Shown here piece after piece: positions 19,564 to 28,311 of a stretch of 64,000 nt of DNA (its first letter is position 1; every line of letters begins with the position of its first letter). Below the pieces are notes generated by a model that was not told the DNA's origin, searched no databases, and was given only the letters and a program-made list of their open reading frames with translations. A program made the position numbers and the translations under genes. The DNA is taken from NCBI RefSeq assembly GCF_004354985.1, contig NZ_SMSK01000001.1, positions 124,001 through 188,000 of the forward strand. The letters are read 5' to 3'. This DNA is from Segetibacter sp. 3557_3. GTDB lineage: Bacteria > Bacteroidota > Bacteroidia > Chitinophagales > Chitinophagaceae.

Positions 19564-22140
19564 TCAATTCCCCTCGCCACTGTTATCATCGTCATCATCA
19601 TCCCTTCTTTGAATACCGTTATTCTTTTTAAAGAGCGAGAAGTTGGAGTCACCAAACCGGTAGCTGAAGGTCAGCCGGAAACTGCGGACATTCCAGCGGC
19701 GATACGAGTCCTGGTAAAAATTTTCTGTTTCGTAGATGGTTCCAAAGCGGTTTGAATTAAATACATCATTAACGCTAAAGGTGAGGGTCCCGCTTTTGTT
19801 TTTAAACATGTCCTTTCGTAAGGCAAAGTCAACACTGTATTGTTCTTTGCGCCGCCCTTGTGGGATCACCTCGGGGGACTCATATTCACCGGTTAACTGG
19901 AACCCGAGATTTGAAAAAAGCCATGACTTGGGTGCCTCGATTTTGTAATTCATGATCAGCTTGCCTTCCCAGCTAAATCCTTCATTGTTTAAAGCGGTGT
20001 TGTTTACCACCGCGTTCACCTTGCGATACTGGAGGCTGATGTTTGGAACGATTTCAAGGTTTTTTGCAATGGTCTGCTGTAGGGTGATATCCGCACCCCA
20101 ACGATTTTGACTTCGAGAATTGATGAACGTACTTAAGATGGCATTTGAGTCGATAGCAGCATTGTTGAGTTGTTGGTACTGGGCAGTTGTAAGGGTATCG
20201 CTGTATTCAGTGATATCGCCAACGGTATTACGGTAATACACCGCCGCAAGAAAGTTGCCGCTTTTATGGTTCTTGTTATAGTTCACCTCAAATGAATTCG
20301 TGAATTCAGGCCTGAGTGCAGGATTTCCCTGGCGGAGGTTCACCGGGTCATTGAAGTTGATAAACGGGTTAAGCTGGCGGAAGTCGGGCCGCCGGATCCG
20401 GCGGGTATAATTCAATTGTAAATCTTCGTTTTCGCCAAGGGATTGGGTGATAAACATACTGGGGAACAATCCGTCCCAGATACGCTTGAAATCCGACGGG
20501 TAACTATAGCCAAACTTTTGGCCCTTGTCAACGATTTCGCCGTCGAGTTTAGAAATCTCCGCACGAAGTCCGGCCTGGTAGCTGAGTTTATTGATCTTAT
20601 TGGAAAACGTAACATAACCTGCGTTAACGGTTTCTTTGAACTGGTAATGGTTACTTAATGGCAGCCTGGTGGTGTTGCCGGTCTGGCCAATGGAAAAGGC
20701 TTCAAAAATGTTCCCATTGTCCTGTATAAATGCTCGTCCACCGGCTTCAAACTTGGCATTTTCGCCAATCGGGTTCACATAGTCAACCTGGGCGGTGAAC
20801 TGGGTATTTTCATTGTCGCCGGTGTTCCGTACCCTTTCAGCGGCCTTGGAAGGACCTCCGCCTGCTGCGCGGTAAGCATTCAGTATATTGGTCAATTCAT
20901 TACCTGAACCTTTGTTATAATTAAGGTCGGCACTTAGTTGTTGACCGGGGTTGGCAAACTTGTGGGTGTATACCAGTTGCGTGCCGCTTCGGTTAAAGCC
21001 GTTATTACCCATTGATGTTCGGGTGCCGGTTTGTTGTAATGCCATGGCGGCATTGTAGTACTCCTGTTGCTGGTCTTCGTTATTGGTAAACTTGCCATTT
21101 ACCAGGTTCTGTGTCAGGGAAATGGTATTCCTGTTGTCCAGGAAGTAATCGAACCCAAAACGAACAGACTGGAATTGCCGGGTTCTGTCGTTCCAGGTAA
21201 ACTGGTTGAAGTAATTGTCAATAACACCCTTATTCAGGTTTTGGCGATAAGTTTTACCGTCGGCCCGCCCACCGGAACGGTTATAATTTCCACTTGCAAA
21301 AAAGTTGAATTTGCCTTGCCTTAGATTGAGGTTCAGGTTACCGGAAAGAATGCGTGGTGAACCAACCGATAAAGAAGCTGTGCCATTAACACCAACCTTT
21401 CGATTGCGTTTCAAGACCACGTTAATGATGCCTGCGTTACTCGAAGCATCAAATTTTGCGGAGGGATTGGTAATGAGCTCCACTTTCTCAATATTCTCTG
21501 CAGGTATCTGGTCAAGGGTTAAGATAGTAGGGCGGCCATCAACAAATATCTGGGGTGAGGCATTCCTCAGTTGCACATTTCCTTCTACATCAACCGTCAC
21601 AGAGGGGATGTTTTTCATTACATCAACAGCGGTTCCGCCGGTTGCAGTCAGGTTCTTCTCAACATTAAATACCCTGCGATCAATACCCAGTTCCATGGCT
21701 GCCCGCGTGGCTACTACGGTTACATTGGCCAATGTTTGCGCCTCTGCTTCAACCCCAAAATTGCCAAGGTCGATCTCCTGCAAGGGTCCGTTCATACCAG
21801 CCGGCGTTTTAAGCGAAACCGGTTTCAGGAGTTTGCGGTAGCCGATCGCTGTTATTGTAACTTTCAGAGAGTCAGCCCAGGCGATGTTGTTGAAGCTAAA
21901 ATCGCCATTTGGGCGGGTAAACTGGCCCGCTATAATCGAGTCTTTTGTCCCCTGGTTAGCTCCCCCGGGCACCATCATACTAAGCTGGACCGAAACCGCG
22001 TCAAGCCCCTTTTTTGTTTTCGCGTCAACAATCTTTCCAAACAATCTGCCACTGGCAGAAGGTCGGCTCATCGTTCCAGGCTGAGCCAGCAGTTGTAAAT
22101 ACATGATAACGAAAGTAAAACTGAGTACAAGTGCTTTCAT
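19564..22140 (-). CDS. TonB-dependent receptor-like outer membrane beta-barrel protein
   Basis: An 858-residue protein. The frame is open from 22290, but ATG at 22138-22140 gives a clean signal peptide (MKALVLSFTFVIMYLQLLAQ), so I use that start. A CarboxypepD_reg-like domain (about residues 30-115, starting LFGKIVDAKTKKGLDAV) precedes a TonB plug (FVDGRPTILTLDQIPAENIE, then NAGIINVVLKRN) and a barrel of the outer membrane beta-barrel family 3 type. It is not a SusC: there is no SusD next to it and no DEVVVVGYG motif. The C-terminus extends past the barrel with a run of six Asp (RRDDDDDDNSGEGN), possibly a metal-binding or disordered tail. The ligand is unknown. Confidence 0.87.
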   Translation of the reverse strand: MKALVLSFTFVIMYLQLLAQPGTMSRPSASGRLFGKIVDAKTKKGLDAVSVQLSMMVPGGANQGTKDSIIAGQFTRPNGDFSFNNIAWADSLKVTITAIGYRKLLKPVSLKTPAGMNGPLQEIDLGNFGVEAEAQTLANVTVVATRAAMELGIDRRVFNVEKNLTATGGTAVDVMKNIPSVTVDVEGNVQLRNASPQIFVDGRPTILTLDQIPAENIEKVELITNPSAKFDASSNAGIINVVLKRNRKVGVNGTASLSVGSPRILSGNLNLNLRQGKFNFFASGNYNRSGGRADGKTYRQNLNKGVIDNYFNQFTWNDRTRQFQSVRFGFDYFLDNRNTISLTQNLVNGKFTNNEDQQQEYYNAAMALQQTGTRTSMGNNGFNRSGTQLVYTHKFANPGQQLSADLNYNKGSGNELTNILNAYRAAGGGPSKAAERVRNTGDNENTQFTAQVDYVNPIGENAKFEAGGRAFIQDNGNIFEAFSIGQTGNTTRLPLSNHYQFKETVNAGYVTFSNKINKLSYQAGLRAEISKLDGEIVDKGQKFGYSYPSDFKRIWDGLFPSMFITQSLGENEDLQLNYTRRIRRPDFRQLNPFINFNDPVNLRQGNPALRPEFTNSFEVNYNKNHKSGNFLAAVYYRNTVGDITEYSDTLTTAQYQQLNNAAIDSNAILSTFINSRSQNRWGADITLQQTIAKNLEIVPNISLQYRKVNAVVNNTALNNEGFSWEGKLIMNYKIEAPKSWLFSNLGFQLTGEYESPEVIPQGRRKEQYSVDFALRKDMFKNKSGTLTFSVNDVFNSNRFGTIYETENFYQDSYRRWNVRSFRLTFSYRFGDSNFSLFKKNNGIQRRDDDDDDNSGEGN

Positions 22141-22370
22141 TCGGTAGCTTTTAGGTGATTTTTTCCGTTCTCTAACACCAAATGCACGGCTAAGTTTCGA
22201 AAGGGTAAGAAAACATCCGTCAAAGAGAGAGAAAAACCGTGCCTGTTGTTCAAAAGGCCTTTGACCTGATAACAACCAGCTTTGAAGCACGGTGACAGTG
22301 TCCCGGTGTTAAACCATATTCCTGATCAGTTATAGGAAAATTATAAGGAAGAGAGGCCTTTAAACAGCGC

Positions 22371-22848
22371 TTAACGGATGATATCGGTGTCAGCAGGAAT
22401 ATAACCCTGCTGCCTGCTTAGCGTAAGCACTTGCCCCTTGTGATGGAATTCGGGTGTAATAACGTGTGTGTATACTTGGAGAGGAGTTGCCTGCGATACT
22501 GTTCCATCATTATCAAAACCGATGGCAGCGGCAGGGTAGAAAGGTAGGTGTCAAAGAATGCTGACATCATTTGATCGATGTTCTGGAACAGTAACACGAT
22601 ATCCGCAAGCGATTGCGTGGACATAAAAGGAGTGGAAACCACACCCTTTTGGAGGGCTATATTCCCTATCCTATGTTCGTAAATGTTGGAACGTGCACCA
22701 GCAGGTTTCGTATACTTCCCTGGCTGAATAAACTGTTCTCTTTTACAAAATCGCTTTCCCCGATCGTGGCACAGTACTGAAATAGTACCGCTCTTGACGC
22801 GCAAATCATCCTATATTGTTCCCGCGCAAGAAAAGCTACGTCACTCAT
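22371..22848 (-). pseudogene. DinB family protein, broken by two frameshifts
   Basis: Three overlapping minus-strand frames together spell one DinB-superfamily protein of about 155-160 residues. Frame 1 starts at ATG 22848 (MSDVAFLAREQYRM) and reaches SIRNLLVHV before a stop near 22666. Frame 2 continues SNIYEHRIGNIALQKG to AFFDTY. Frame 3 continues FYPAAAIGFDNDG and then TPLQVYTHVITPEFHHKGQ to the stop TAA at 22371-22373. The last motif carries the DinB metal-ligand His pair. The shifts lie near 22680 and near 22540. DinB-like proteins are four-helix metalloenzymes, some of them thiol transferases. It could be real decay or two assembly indels. Confidence 0.75.
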
Positions 22849-22921
22849 TGGTACAACTGATTAGGCTAATTGTTTACAACTTATTACGAAGCGACCGCGA
22901 TTTAAGGTTCTTCTTGAGCTA

Positions 22922-23275
22922 TTATTTATTTAATTCAAAACAGTAGGAAGTTATTTCAGTCAACCTGCCTTCTTCAAAATGATAGATGTCGCAGGAAGCA
23001 ATAGTAGAAACCTGATTGTTTTTATCCAGGTATTCTGCTATACTGTCAATTACCACGTCGTTGCCTTCCGCTATAACCTTAAACCTCGTAAACGTTGTGG
23101 TTACACCGGCTAAGTATTGTAACGACTGCTCACATCCGTCGATAACCGCTCGTTTACCAGTAAGCAGCTTTTCTCCTACCAGGGTCCACTGCACATGTTC
23201 TGAAAGGTGGGGGTAAACAAGCTGAAATTCATGCTTGGAAAAATGATTAGCAAGGTGGACCGGTGAAAGGTGCAT
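22922..23275 (-). CDS. NTF2-like/SnoaL-like domain protein
   Basis: A small 117-residue cytoplasmic protein with the NTF2-like cone-fold pattern: an N-terminal helix region (HLANHFSKHEFQLVYPHLSE), WTLVGEKLLTGKRAV, and C-terminal strands ending DIYHFEEGRLTEITSYCFEL. Members are isomerases, hydrolases or ligand binders, and no reaction can be assigned. It lies in a run of small minus-strand genes. Confidence 0.75.
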   Translation of the reverse strand: MHLSPVHLANHFSKHEFQLVYPHLSEHVQWTLVGEKLLTGKRAVIDGCEQSLQYLAGVTTTFTRFKVIAEGNDVVIDSIAEYLDKNNQVSTIASCDIYHFEEGRLTEITSYCFELNK

Positions 23276-23340
23276 GCTTGTAGTTAGGTTGCTGGTACAA
23301 ATAGAATCTCTCGTGGCAAAATGGACGTTAACAACTAAGA

Positions 23341-23775
23341 TTAAGGAGCTGTGCGCTTCTCTGATTCTTCTTTCAGGATGTTGAGTGCCTTGGGAAAAAC
23401 GCCCTGGAACATCGAAACATAATCTTCGCTCGTATCCATGTTAACCTGCAGCACGGTTTTGCCATTTGACTCCGATAACAAGTATTCCTCGATGGCACCT
23501 TCCCATTCTTTTCTTTCCTCAACGCCGTTGATGATCTCGCCGATATGTTTGAATCGCATGATCTCAAATTCAACCTTTCGTTCAATGATGCCAAACATAC
23601 CTTCGCCTGAGGGGGTAAGAAATACAACCCTGCTTCCTTGCTCCCAATCACTTTCGGCGTAGGAACCCGCACTAAATGCCGCGGTCCAGGTGCGGTATCC
23701 TTCGTCGCTCCATAAACATTCCCAAACCCTTTCCCTCGGTGCATCGATGGTTATCGAAAAATGCAGCGTCGTCAT
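23341..23775 (-). CDS. SRPBCC (AHSA1-like) domain protein
   Basis: A 144-residue protein with the START/AHSA1 helix-grip pattern: FSITIDAPRERVWECLWSDE at the N-terminus, then YRTWTAAFSAGSYAESDWEQ and GSRVVFL, and a C-terminal helix (YVSMFQGVFPKALNILKEES). It is predicted to bind hydrophobic ligands or act as a co-chaperone-like protein; no substrate is evident. A second, different SRPBCC gene is at 25752-26246. Confidence 0.85.
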   Translation of the reverse strand: MTTLHFSITIDAPRERVWECLWSDEGYRTWTAAFSAGSYAESDWEQGSRVVFLTPSGEGMFGIIERKVEFEIMRFKHIGEIINGVEERKEWEGAIEEYLLSESNGKTVLQVNMDTSEDYVSMFQGVFPKALNILKEESEKRTAP

Positions 23776-23842
23776 GATTTTAAGTTTATTGCATCAAAAA
23801 CAGGAACTCAATACTATAGCCGGGCAGGGGCACTATCGTTTT

Positions 23843-24295
23843 TTAGGGTAAGCCGGTGCGCGGTGCAGGGGGCCGTTGCTGGCCAGGGGCAGGTGGTGCG
23901 GGAGGGCGATTTTCCGGGTTTTCTTTGCCATGGTGACAAGTGAAGCACGAAACCTCGGGGATCCTGTTTGCACTTCTTGCCTCAGCCTGGCTTTCTTTGA
24001 AATATTTTTTGTTGATCTTGACCATCATCTTAAACATGCCGCGTGCAATTTGCTTGTTCTTACTACTGTCGCTTGCAAAATCAAAATCACGCTGAGCGTC
24101 ATTGGTCCTCACATGGCAAAAGTTACACCGTACGCCCAGCGACGTCGAAAAGTGTCGCATGATGCTATCCATTTCCTGTTTGGTTGTGTTCTTTGGCAAC
24201 ACTTTAAGGTTTTTATACCTCGCTGCACGTTGGCGAAAAGCGAACGATATGCATACCAGGCAGACTAACGCAGCCATTACGGTGATTTTCTTCAT
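23843..24295 (-). CDS. Diheme c-type cytochrome, secreted
   Basis: A 150-residue exported protein with an N-terminal signal or anchor (MKKITVMAALVCLVCISFAF). It has two CxxCH heme-attachment motifs, C57-NF-C60-H61 and C117-FT-C120-H121. The spacing and the NTTKQEMDSIMRHFSTSLGV lead-in resemble the photosynthetic-reaction-centre-type cytochrome c family common in Bacteroidota. The C-terminus is proline-rich (PPAPPAPGQQRPPAP). It probably carries electrons in the periplasm; its partner is not encoded nearby. Confidence 0.9.
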   Translation of the reverse strand: MKKITVMAALVCLVCISFAFRQRAARYKNLKVLPKNTTKQEMDSIMRHFSTSLGVRCNFCHVRTNDAQRDFDFASDSSKNKQIARGMFKMMVKINKKYFKESQAEARSANRIPEVSCFTCHHGKENPENRPPAPPAPGQQRPPAPRTGLP

Positions 24296-24658
24296 GTAGC
24301 AGTTTTTTGGTCAGTGAATCGGGTGTTTAAAAATAGAAAAAAAAGCTTGACAAGCAATTTTTCGCGCTGTTTGGAACACCTCAGCAATTTTCAATTTAGA
24401 ATTGGAAAGCAAGCAAATGAAATTAGTTAAGCGAGTATTATTTCAGTTGGCAAATACGAAAGAGCTTTTAGAAATTAGATACGGAAAAGTGACCGGGACC
24501 TGCCACAATACCAGCCAAGGTTTGGGTAGAAGAATATTTGCCGGCTATACTGTTCAAGAGCGGGACAAGCCAATTAATATCTCCCCCTACGGCCCAGAGA
24601 AGAGATAGTACTCAATTAAACAATTTAAACACAGCTCAATCACAAGCGAGTTGCGGTG
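24296..24658. other. Intergenic region without recognised gene
   Basis: About 360 bp. A 68-codon plus-strand frame (24402-24608) has no domain and opposes the local gene direction, so I do not call it. No repeat was recognised. Confidence 0.45.
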
Positions 24659-25162
24659 TTATACCCGGTCCTTCTTTTTGTTAGATGATAAAAAGATCAC
24701 CAGCGGCAAAAACAACAACAGCAATGCAAAAGGCAGAAACATGTTGCCCATACCTGCTGCCTGCCCCAAAGCCGTTTGGATCGTCTTAAATACAATTACA
24801 ACAAAAATCATTACAACCGCAACTTTCAGGAACCTGATCAGTCTTGTTGCGCTGGTATATTGTTGTTTGGCATTAATGGTAGTGATTTTGCCCGGGTATT
24901 TAAAGATATGCGGAGACCTGTTGAGAACAGTCATCCCGATAAACAGGATGGTGCCAATTACAGGTAGCATCCAGATGCCAGACTTGCTGTCGTAATTATC
25001 CGGTTGGCCTAAACCATTATAGTGCACAGGAATTTCGTCTGGCAGACCCGAATAGTTCAGACCCGTTAGCGTCCACAAGCCTGCAAGCAATAGCCAGCCT
25101 GTTATTTCAACAGCCTTGTCGCCATTGGTAAGTTCAATTTTAATGATTGGCCGTTTTTCCAT
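24659..25162 (-). CDS. DUF1648 domain membrane protein
   Basis: A 167-residue integral membrane protein starting at ATG 25162 (MEKRPIIKIELTNGDKAVEI); a 25-codon in-frame upstream extension lacks similarity. The first membrane segment is followed by LNYSGLPDEIPVHYNGLGQP, the DUF1648 signature also found in SdpI-type immunity proteins. About three more membrane segments and a basic tail (SSNKKKDRV) follow. Its function is unknown; an immunity or signalling role would be inference only. Confidence 0.8.
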   Translation of the reverse strand: MEKRPIIKIELTNGDKAVEITGWLLLAGLWTLTGLNYSGLPDEIPVHYNGLGQPDNYDSKSGIWMLPVIGTILFIGMTVLNRSPHIFKYPGKITTINAKQQYTSATRLIRFLKVAVVMIFVVIVFKTIQTALGQAAGMGNMFLPFALLLLFLPLVIFLSSNKKKDRV

Positions 25163-25310
25163 GTTCTCCTTTCTAGCGAGACTATGTTCGGTTGATCCAT
25201 GTTCAGCGCTGCAGAAAGATACAAACATCAAGGTCAAAATGCCCGATTAGCCAATCAAAAATACGTGGTTGCATTAGCCCTGGACGGAATGATTGGTGTA
25301 TCCCATTAAG

Positions 25311-25691
25311 TTAAGTAGCCGGCTTCGCTGCAGCTTTTGCTTTATTGGCGCGCACCCTGAAGTTTACGATCTTAATAATAAGGTCAAGCGGCAACGGCTG
25401 ATCGAAAGGAAACTGGATAGAACCCTTCCCGGTTTTGTATGACTTGAATAGGGGATCAAACTCGGGATTGCCCGTCGGTACGGGGTAAAAGCCAATGTGC
25501 TTTTTAAATGCGGCGTAATAAACCAGGTTGCCGTTCAGAAAAAAAGTTGGCATATCATATTTGATGGTTTCCTCAGCCTCAGGAACAACGCTCCTGATGG
25601 TTTCCCGCATTTGTTGTAGGATCTGTTGCACTTCGGGCGTAAACCGCGAAATGTACTCGTCGTGACTCACCGGCTTTTTCGTTTTTATCAT
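25311..25691 (-). CDS. DUF1801 (YdhG-like) family protein
   Basis: A 126-residue cytoplasmic protein. The hallmarks DEYISRFTPEVQQILQQMRE, then EAEETIKYDMPTFFLNGNLV and AFKKHIGFYPVPTG, identify the DUF1801 fold, sometimes annotated as an iron-chaperone (frataxin-like) family. The C-terminus is Ala/Lys rich. It sits between the DUF1648 and SRPBCC genes on the same strand. Confidence 0.88.
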   Translation of the reverse strand: MIKTKKPVSHDEYISRFTPEVQQILQQMRETIRSVVPEAEETIKYDMPTFFLNGNLVYYAAFKKHIGFYPVPTGNPEFDPLFKSYKTGKGSIQFPFDQPLPLDLIIKIVNFRVRANKAKAAAKPAT

Positions 25692-25751
25692 AGCTGGAGA
25701 TTTAAGTATCGTGCGCTTCGGCTAAATGGCGTTTGACCTGCAGGGTACCTG

Positions 25752-26246
25752 TTAATGATCAGCAGATTTAAGCAGTTCATCCAATTGCTTAAAGATAATG
25801 ACCAGGCCACTTTCCATCCCACTTTCAACCATGGCATTCCTGTCGGCTACCGACCGGCATATATCCTGGATCGTAAGCCGGGTTCTTTCACCAGGTAGAC
25901 TGTCAAAGGTCAGGATTTCAAGAACAGCGTGCCCTTGCTCGGGCATGCCTTCGAATTCAAAAGTTTGGATGATCCTTTCGGGTGCGCTCATCTCATGAAA
26001 GAAGCCAAATGATGTAAACGCACTGCCATCTTGCATGGTAAAGGTGTAATTGTATGATCCACCTACCCGGTAGTCGGCGGTATTGAAATGCATGGTGACA
26101 CCGGCAGGAGCAAAAAACTGCAGTAGTATTTCAGGAGTGCTGAAGGCTTTGAATACTGAGTCGCGTGGCGCATCAAATTCACGCTCGATGAACAGCTCCT
26201 GTTTGCCGGGTTCAGCCGTGATACGGGTTTGATTGTTTGTGGTCAT
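25752..26246 (-). CDS. SRPBCC family protein (AHSA1-like)
   Basis: A 164-residue protein. The N-terminus reads ELFIEREFDAPRDSVFKAFS, followed by PEILLQFFAPAGVTMHF and VGGSYNYTFTMQDG, the standard pattern of AHSA1-type SRPBCC proteins. In other bacteria such genes often pair with ArsR regulators, but none is visible here. It is the last gene before the 26.4 kb repeat array. Confidence 0.88.
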   Translation of the reverse strand: MTTNNQTRITAEPGKQELFIEREFDAPRDSVFKAFSTPEILLQFFAPAGVTMHFNTADYRVGGSYNYTFTMQDGSAFTSFGFFHEMSAPERIIQTFEFEGMPEQGHAVLEILTFDSLPGERTRLTIQDICRSVADRNAMVESGMESGLVIIFKQLDELLKSADH

Positions 26247-26444
26247 TTGCCATTGCTTTATGTTGTAAAATAGTGTTTGCTACAGAACTTCGACGTTTGT
26301 TAAAGAGCCCGACTCACTTATTCTAACAATTTAGTTGCACCGATCTGCAATCGTTTGGTTGCAAATATTTGTGCAATTATTTGGTTGCGCAAGTGTGAAA
26401 GGTGATTAATATAGATTCAAATTCGTATGGCCTCCTCACGCCAT

Positions 26445-27990
26445 GGTCATTGCGACGCATGTTAATGATGAACGATGAATGCATGATCTGCGCACACCGT
26501 CATTGCGACGAAGGAAGCAATCCCATGTTTTGGCATCGTGAACTGGGTCGCACTTCGTCATTGCGACGAAGGAAGCAATCCCATGTTTTAGCATCGTGAA
26601 CGGGCCGCGCACACCGTCATTGCGACGAAGGAAGCAATCCCATGTTTTGGCATCGTGAACTGGGTCGCACTTCGTCATTGCGACGAAGGAAGCAATCCCA
26701 TGTTTTGGCATCGTGAACTGGGTCGCACTTCGTCATTGCGACGAAGGAAGCAATCCCCCGTTTTAGCATCGTGAACTGGCCGCGCACACCGTCATTGCGA
26801 CGAAGGAAGCAATCCCATGTTTTAGCATCGTGAACTGGTTCGCAATTCGTCATTGCGACGTATGTTAATGATGAACGATGAATGATGAATGCATGATCTG
26901 CGCACTCCGTCATTGCGACGAAGGAAGCAATCCCCGTTGTAGCATCGTAAACTGGCGGCGCGCACTTCGTCATTGCGACCAAGGAAGCAATCCCATGTTT
27001 TAGCATCGTGAACTGGGTCGCACACCGTCCTTGCGACGAAGAAAGCAATCTCATGTTTTGGCATCGGAAATATTTAGCCTAATGATGAACGATGAGTGAT
27101 GAATGCATGACTTGCGCACTTCGTAATTGCGACGAAGGAAGCAATCCCATGTTTTAGCATCGTGAACTGGTTCGCAATTCGTCATTGCGACGAAGGAAGC
27201 AATCCCCCGTTGTAGCATCGAAAATATTTAGCTCAATGATGAACGATGAATGCATGATCTGCGCACTTCGTCATTGCGACGAAGGAAGCAATCCCCTGTT
27301 TTGGCATTGTGAACTGGGTCGCACTTCGTCATTGCGACGTATGTTAATGATGAACGATGAATGCTGAATGCATGATCTGCGCACTTCGTCATTGCGACGA
27401 AGGAAGCAATCCCCCGTTTTGGCATCGTGAACTGGCCGCGTACACCGTCATTGCGACGAAGGAAGCAATCCCATGTTTTAGCATCGTAAACTGGTTCGTA
27501 CACCGTCATTGCGACGAAGGAAGCAATCCCCCGTTTTAGCATCGTGAACTGGTTCGCAATTCGTCATTGCGACGTAGGAAGCAATCCCCCGTTTTGGCAT
27601 CGTGAACTGGCCGCGCAAACCGTCATTGCGACGAAGGAAGCAATCCCCCGTTTTAGCATCGTGAACGGGCCGCGCACACCGTCATTGCGACGTATGTTAA
27701 TGATGAACGATGAATGATGAATGCATGATCTGCGCACTTCGTCATTGCGACGAAGGAAGCAATCCCCCGTTTTGGCATCGTGAACTGGCCGCGTACACCG
27801 TCATTGCGACGAAGGAAGCAATCCCATGTTTTAGCATCGTAAACTGGTTCGTACACCGTCATTGCGACGAAGGAAGCAATCCCCCGTTGTAGCATCGAAA
27901 ATATTTAGCTCAATGATGAACGATGAATGCATGACTTGCGCACTTCGTCTTTGCGACGCAGGAAGCAATCCCCCGTTGTAGCATCTTAAA
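26445..27990. repeat. Array of about 25 units with a conserved 27-bp core
   Basis: I count 25 starts of a core containing CATTGCGACGAAGGAAGCAA, at 26445, 26498, 26556, 26615, 26673, 26731, 26790, 26848, 26908, 26968, 27026, 27122, 27180, 27269, 27327, 27387, 27446, 27504, 27562, 27621, 27680, 27740, 27799, 27858 and 27946. The usual period is 58-59 bp (type A). A 53-60 bp type B (26445, 26848, 27327, 27680) replaces the second half by ATGTTAATGATGAACGATGA. An 88-96 bp type C (27026, 27180, 27858) carries AATATTTAGC plus the type B tail. The core contains the inverted repeat ATTGC...GCAAT. Inter-core segments come from a small set of variants, so this is not CRISPR. The core resembles a widespread dispersed repeat family known for giving spurious ERSNP-like peptides. 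Confidence 0.93.
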
Positions 27991-28074
27991 CCTGATGCAA
28001 GCAGTAGCCATCACTCGTTGTGATGTCGTTCAATGAAATGCCAGCAACGGATTGGCTCCGTAGCATTACCCAAA

Positions 28075-28134
28075 GTACAAGAGTGCGACGCAAGGATGTC
28101 GAATCAGGGCACATCAGCCCGGCTCCAAAAAAAT
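28075..28134 (+). repeat. Dispersed 59-60 bp intergenic element, copy 1
   Basis: Begins with GTACAAGAGTGCGACGCAA (28075-28093) and ends with CAGCCCGGCTCCAAAAAAAT. Directly after the core lies GATGT, pairing with ACATC. It is upstream of the ROK gene in the same orientation. Confidence 0.75.
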
Positions 28135-28224
28135 GTTTTAATCAGCGACACGGGGTCTAAAGATAACCCATTCCTGTAGTCGATAACGCTCCACTTCCTC
28201 TTTCCGCGGAAAAGCAGAAGTAAA

Positions 28225-28254
28225 AAAACTTTTTAAAATATTCGAAAAAGTTTT
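28225..28254. promoter_or_regulatory. Candidate operator: 10-bp perfect inverted repeat
   Basis: AAAACTTTTT (28225-28234) and AAAAAGTTTT (28245-28254) form a perfect inverted repeat with a 10-bp spacer, centred about 72 bp before the ROK start codon. ROK regulators bind AT-rich palindromes, so autoregulation is a reasonable guess. The motif was not seen upstream of the SusC gene at 29924. Confidence 0.4.
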
Positions 28255-28311
28255 CTCATTTTTGAAGAATGTATCTAACTTTCTCTCATTAATTGTGTAA
28301 GTAATCCGCTA

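Larger units (their letters stand above)
27991..28311. other. ROK gene upstream region
   Basis: This gap holds a copy of the 59-60 bp dispersed element (28075-28134) and a perfect 10-bp inverted repeat (28225-28254) described separately. The remainder is AT-rich, as expected of a promoter region. I could not assign a -7/-33 pair with confidence. Confidence 0.5.

Noticed and set aside
21305-22098. Long plus-strand frames opposite the barrel protein gene (up to 178 codons)
   Set aside because: Antisense shadows of a well-supported coding sequence.
22418-22804. 128-codon minus-strand frame as a separate gene
   Set aside because: Its middle part is the second-frame piece of the broken DinB gene, and its ends are out-of-frame sequence.
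24402-24608. 68-codon plus-strand frame
   Set aside because: Lies against local gene direction with no recognisable feature.
26436-27895. Several long reading frames on both strands within the array
   Set aside because: They translate the repeat (for example GIASFVAMT and HCDEGSNP) in shifting frames, with no start context or domain.
26445-27990. CRISPR array
   Set aside because: Core length and period look right, but the spacers are shared variants of a few sequences, units differ in length (53-96 bp), and no cas gene is present.
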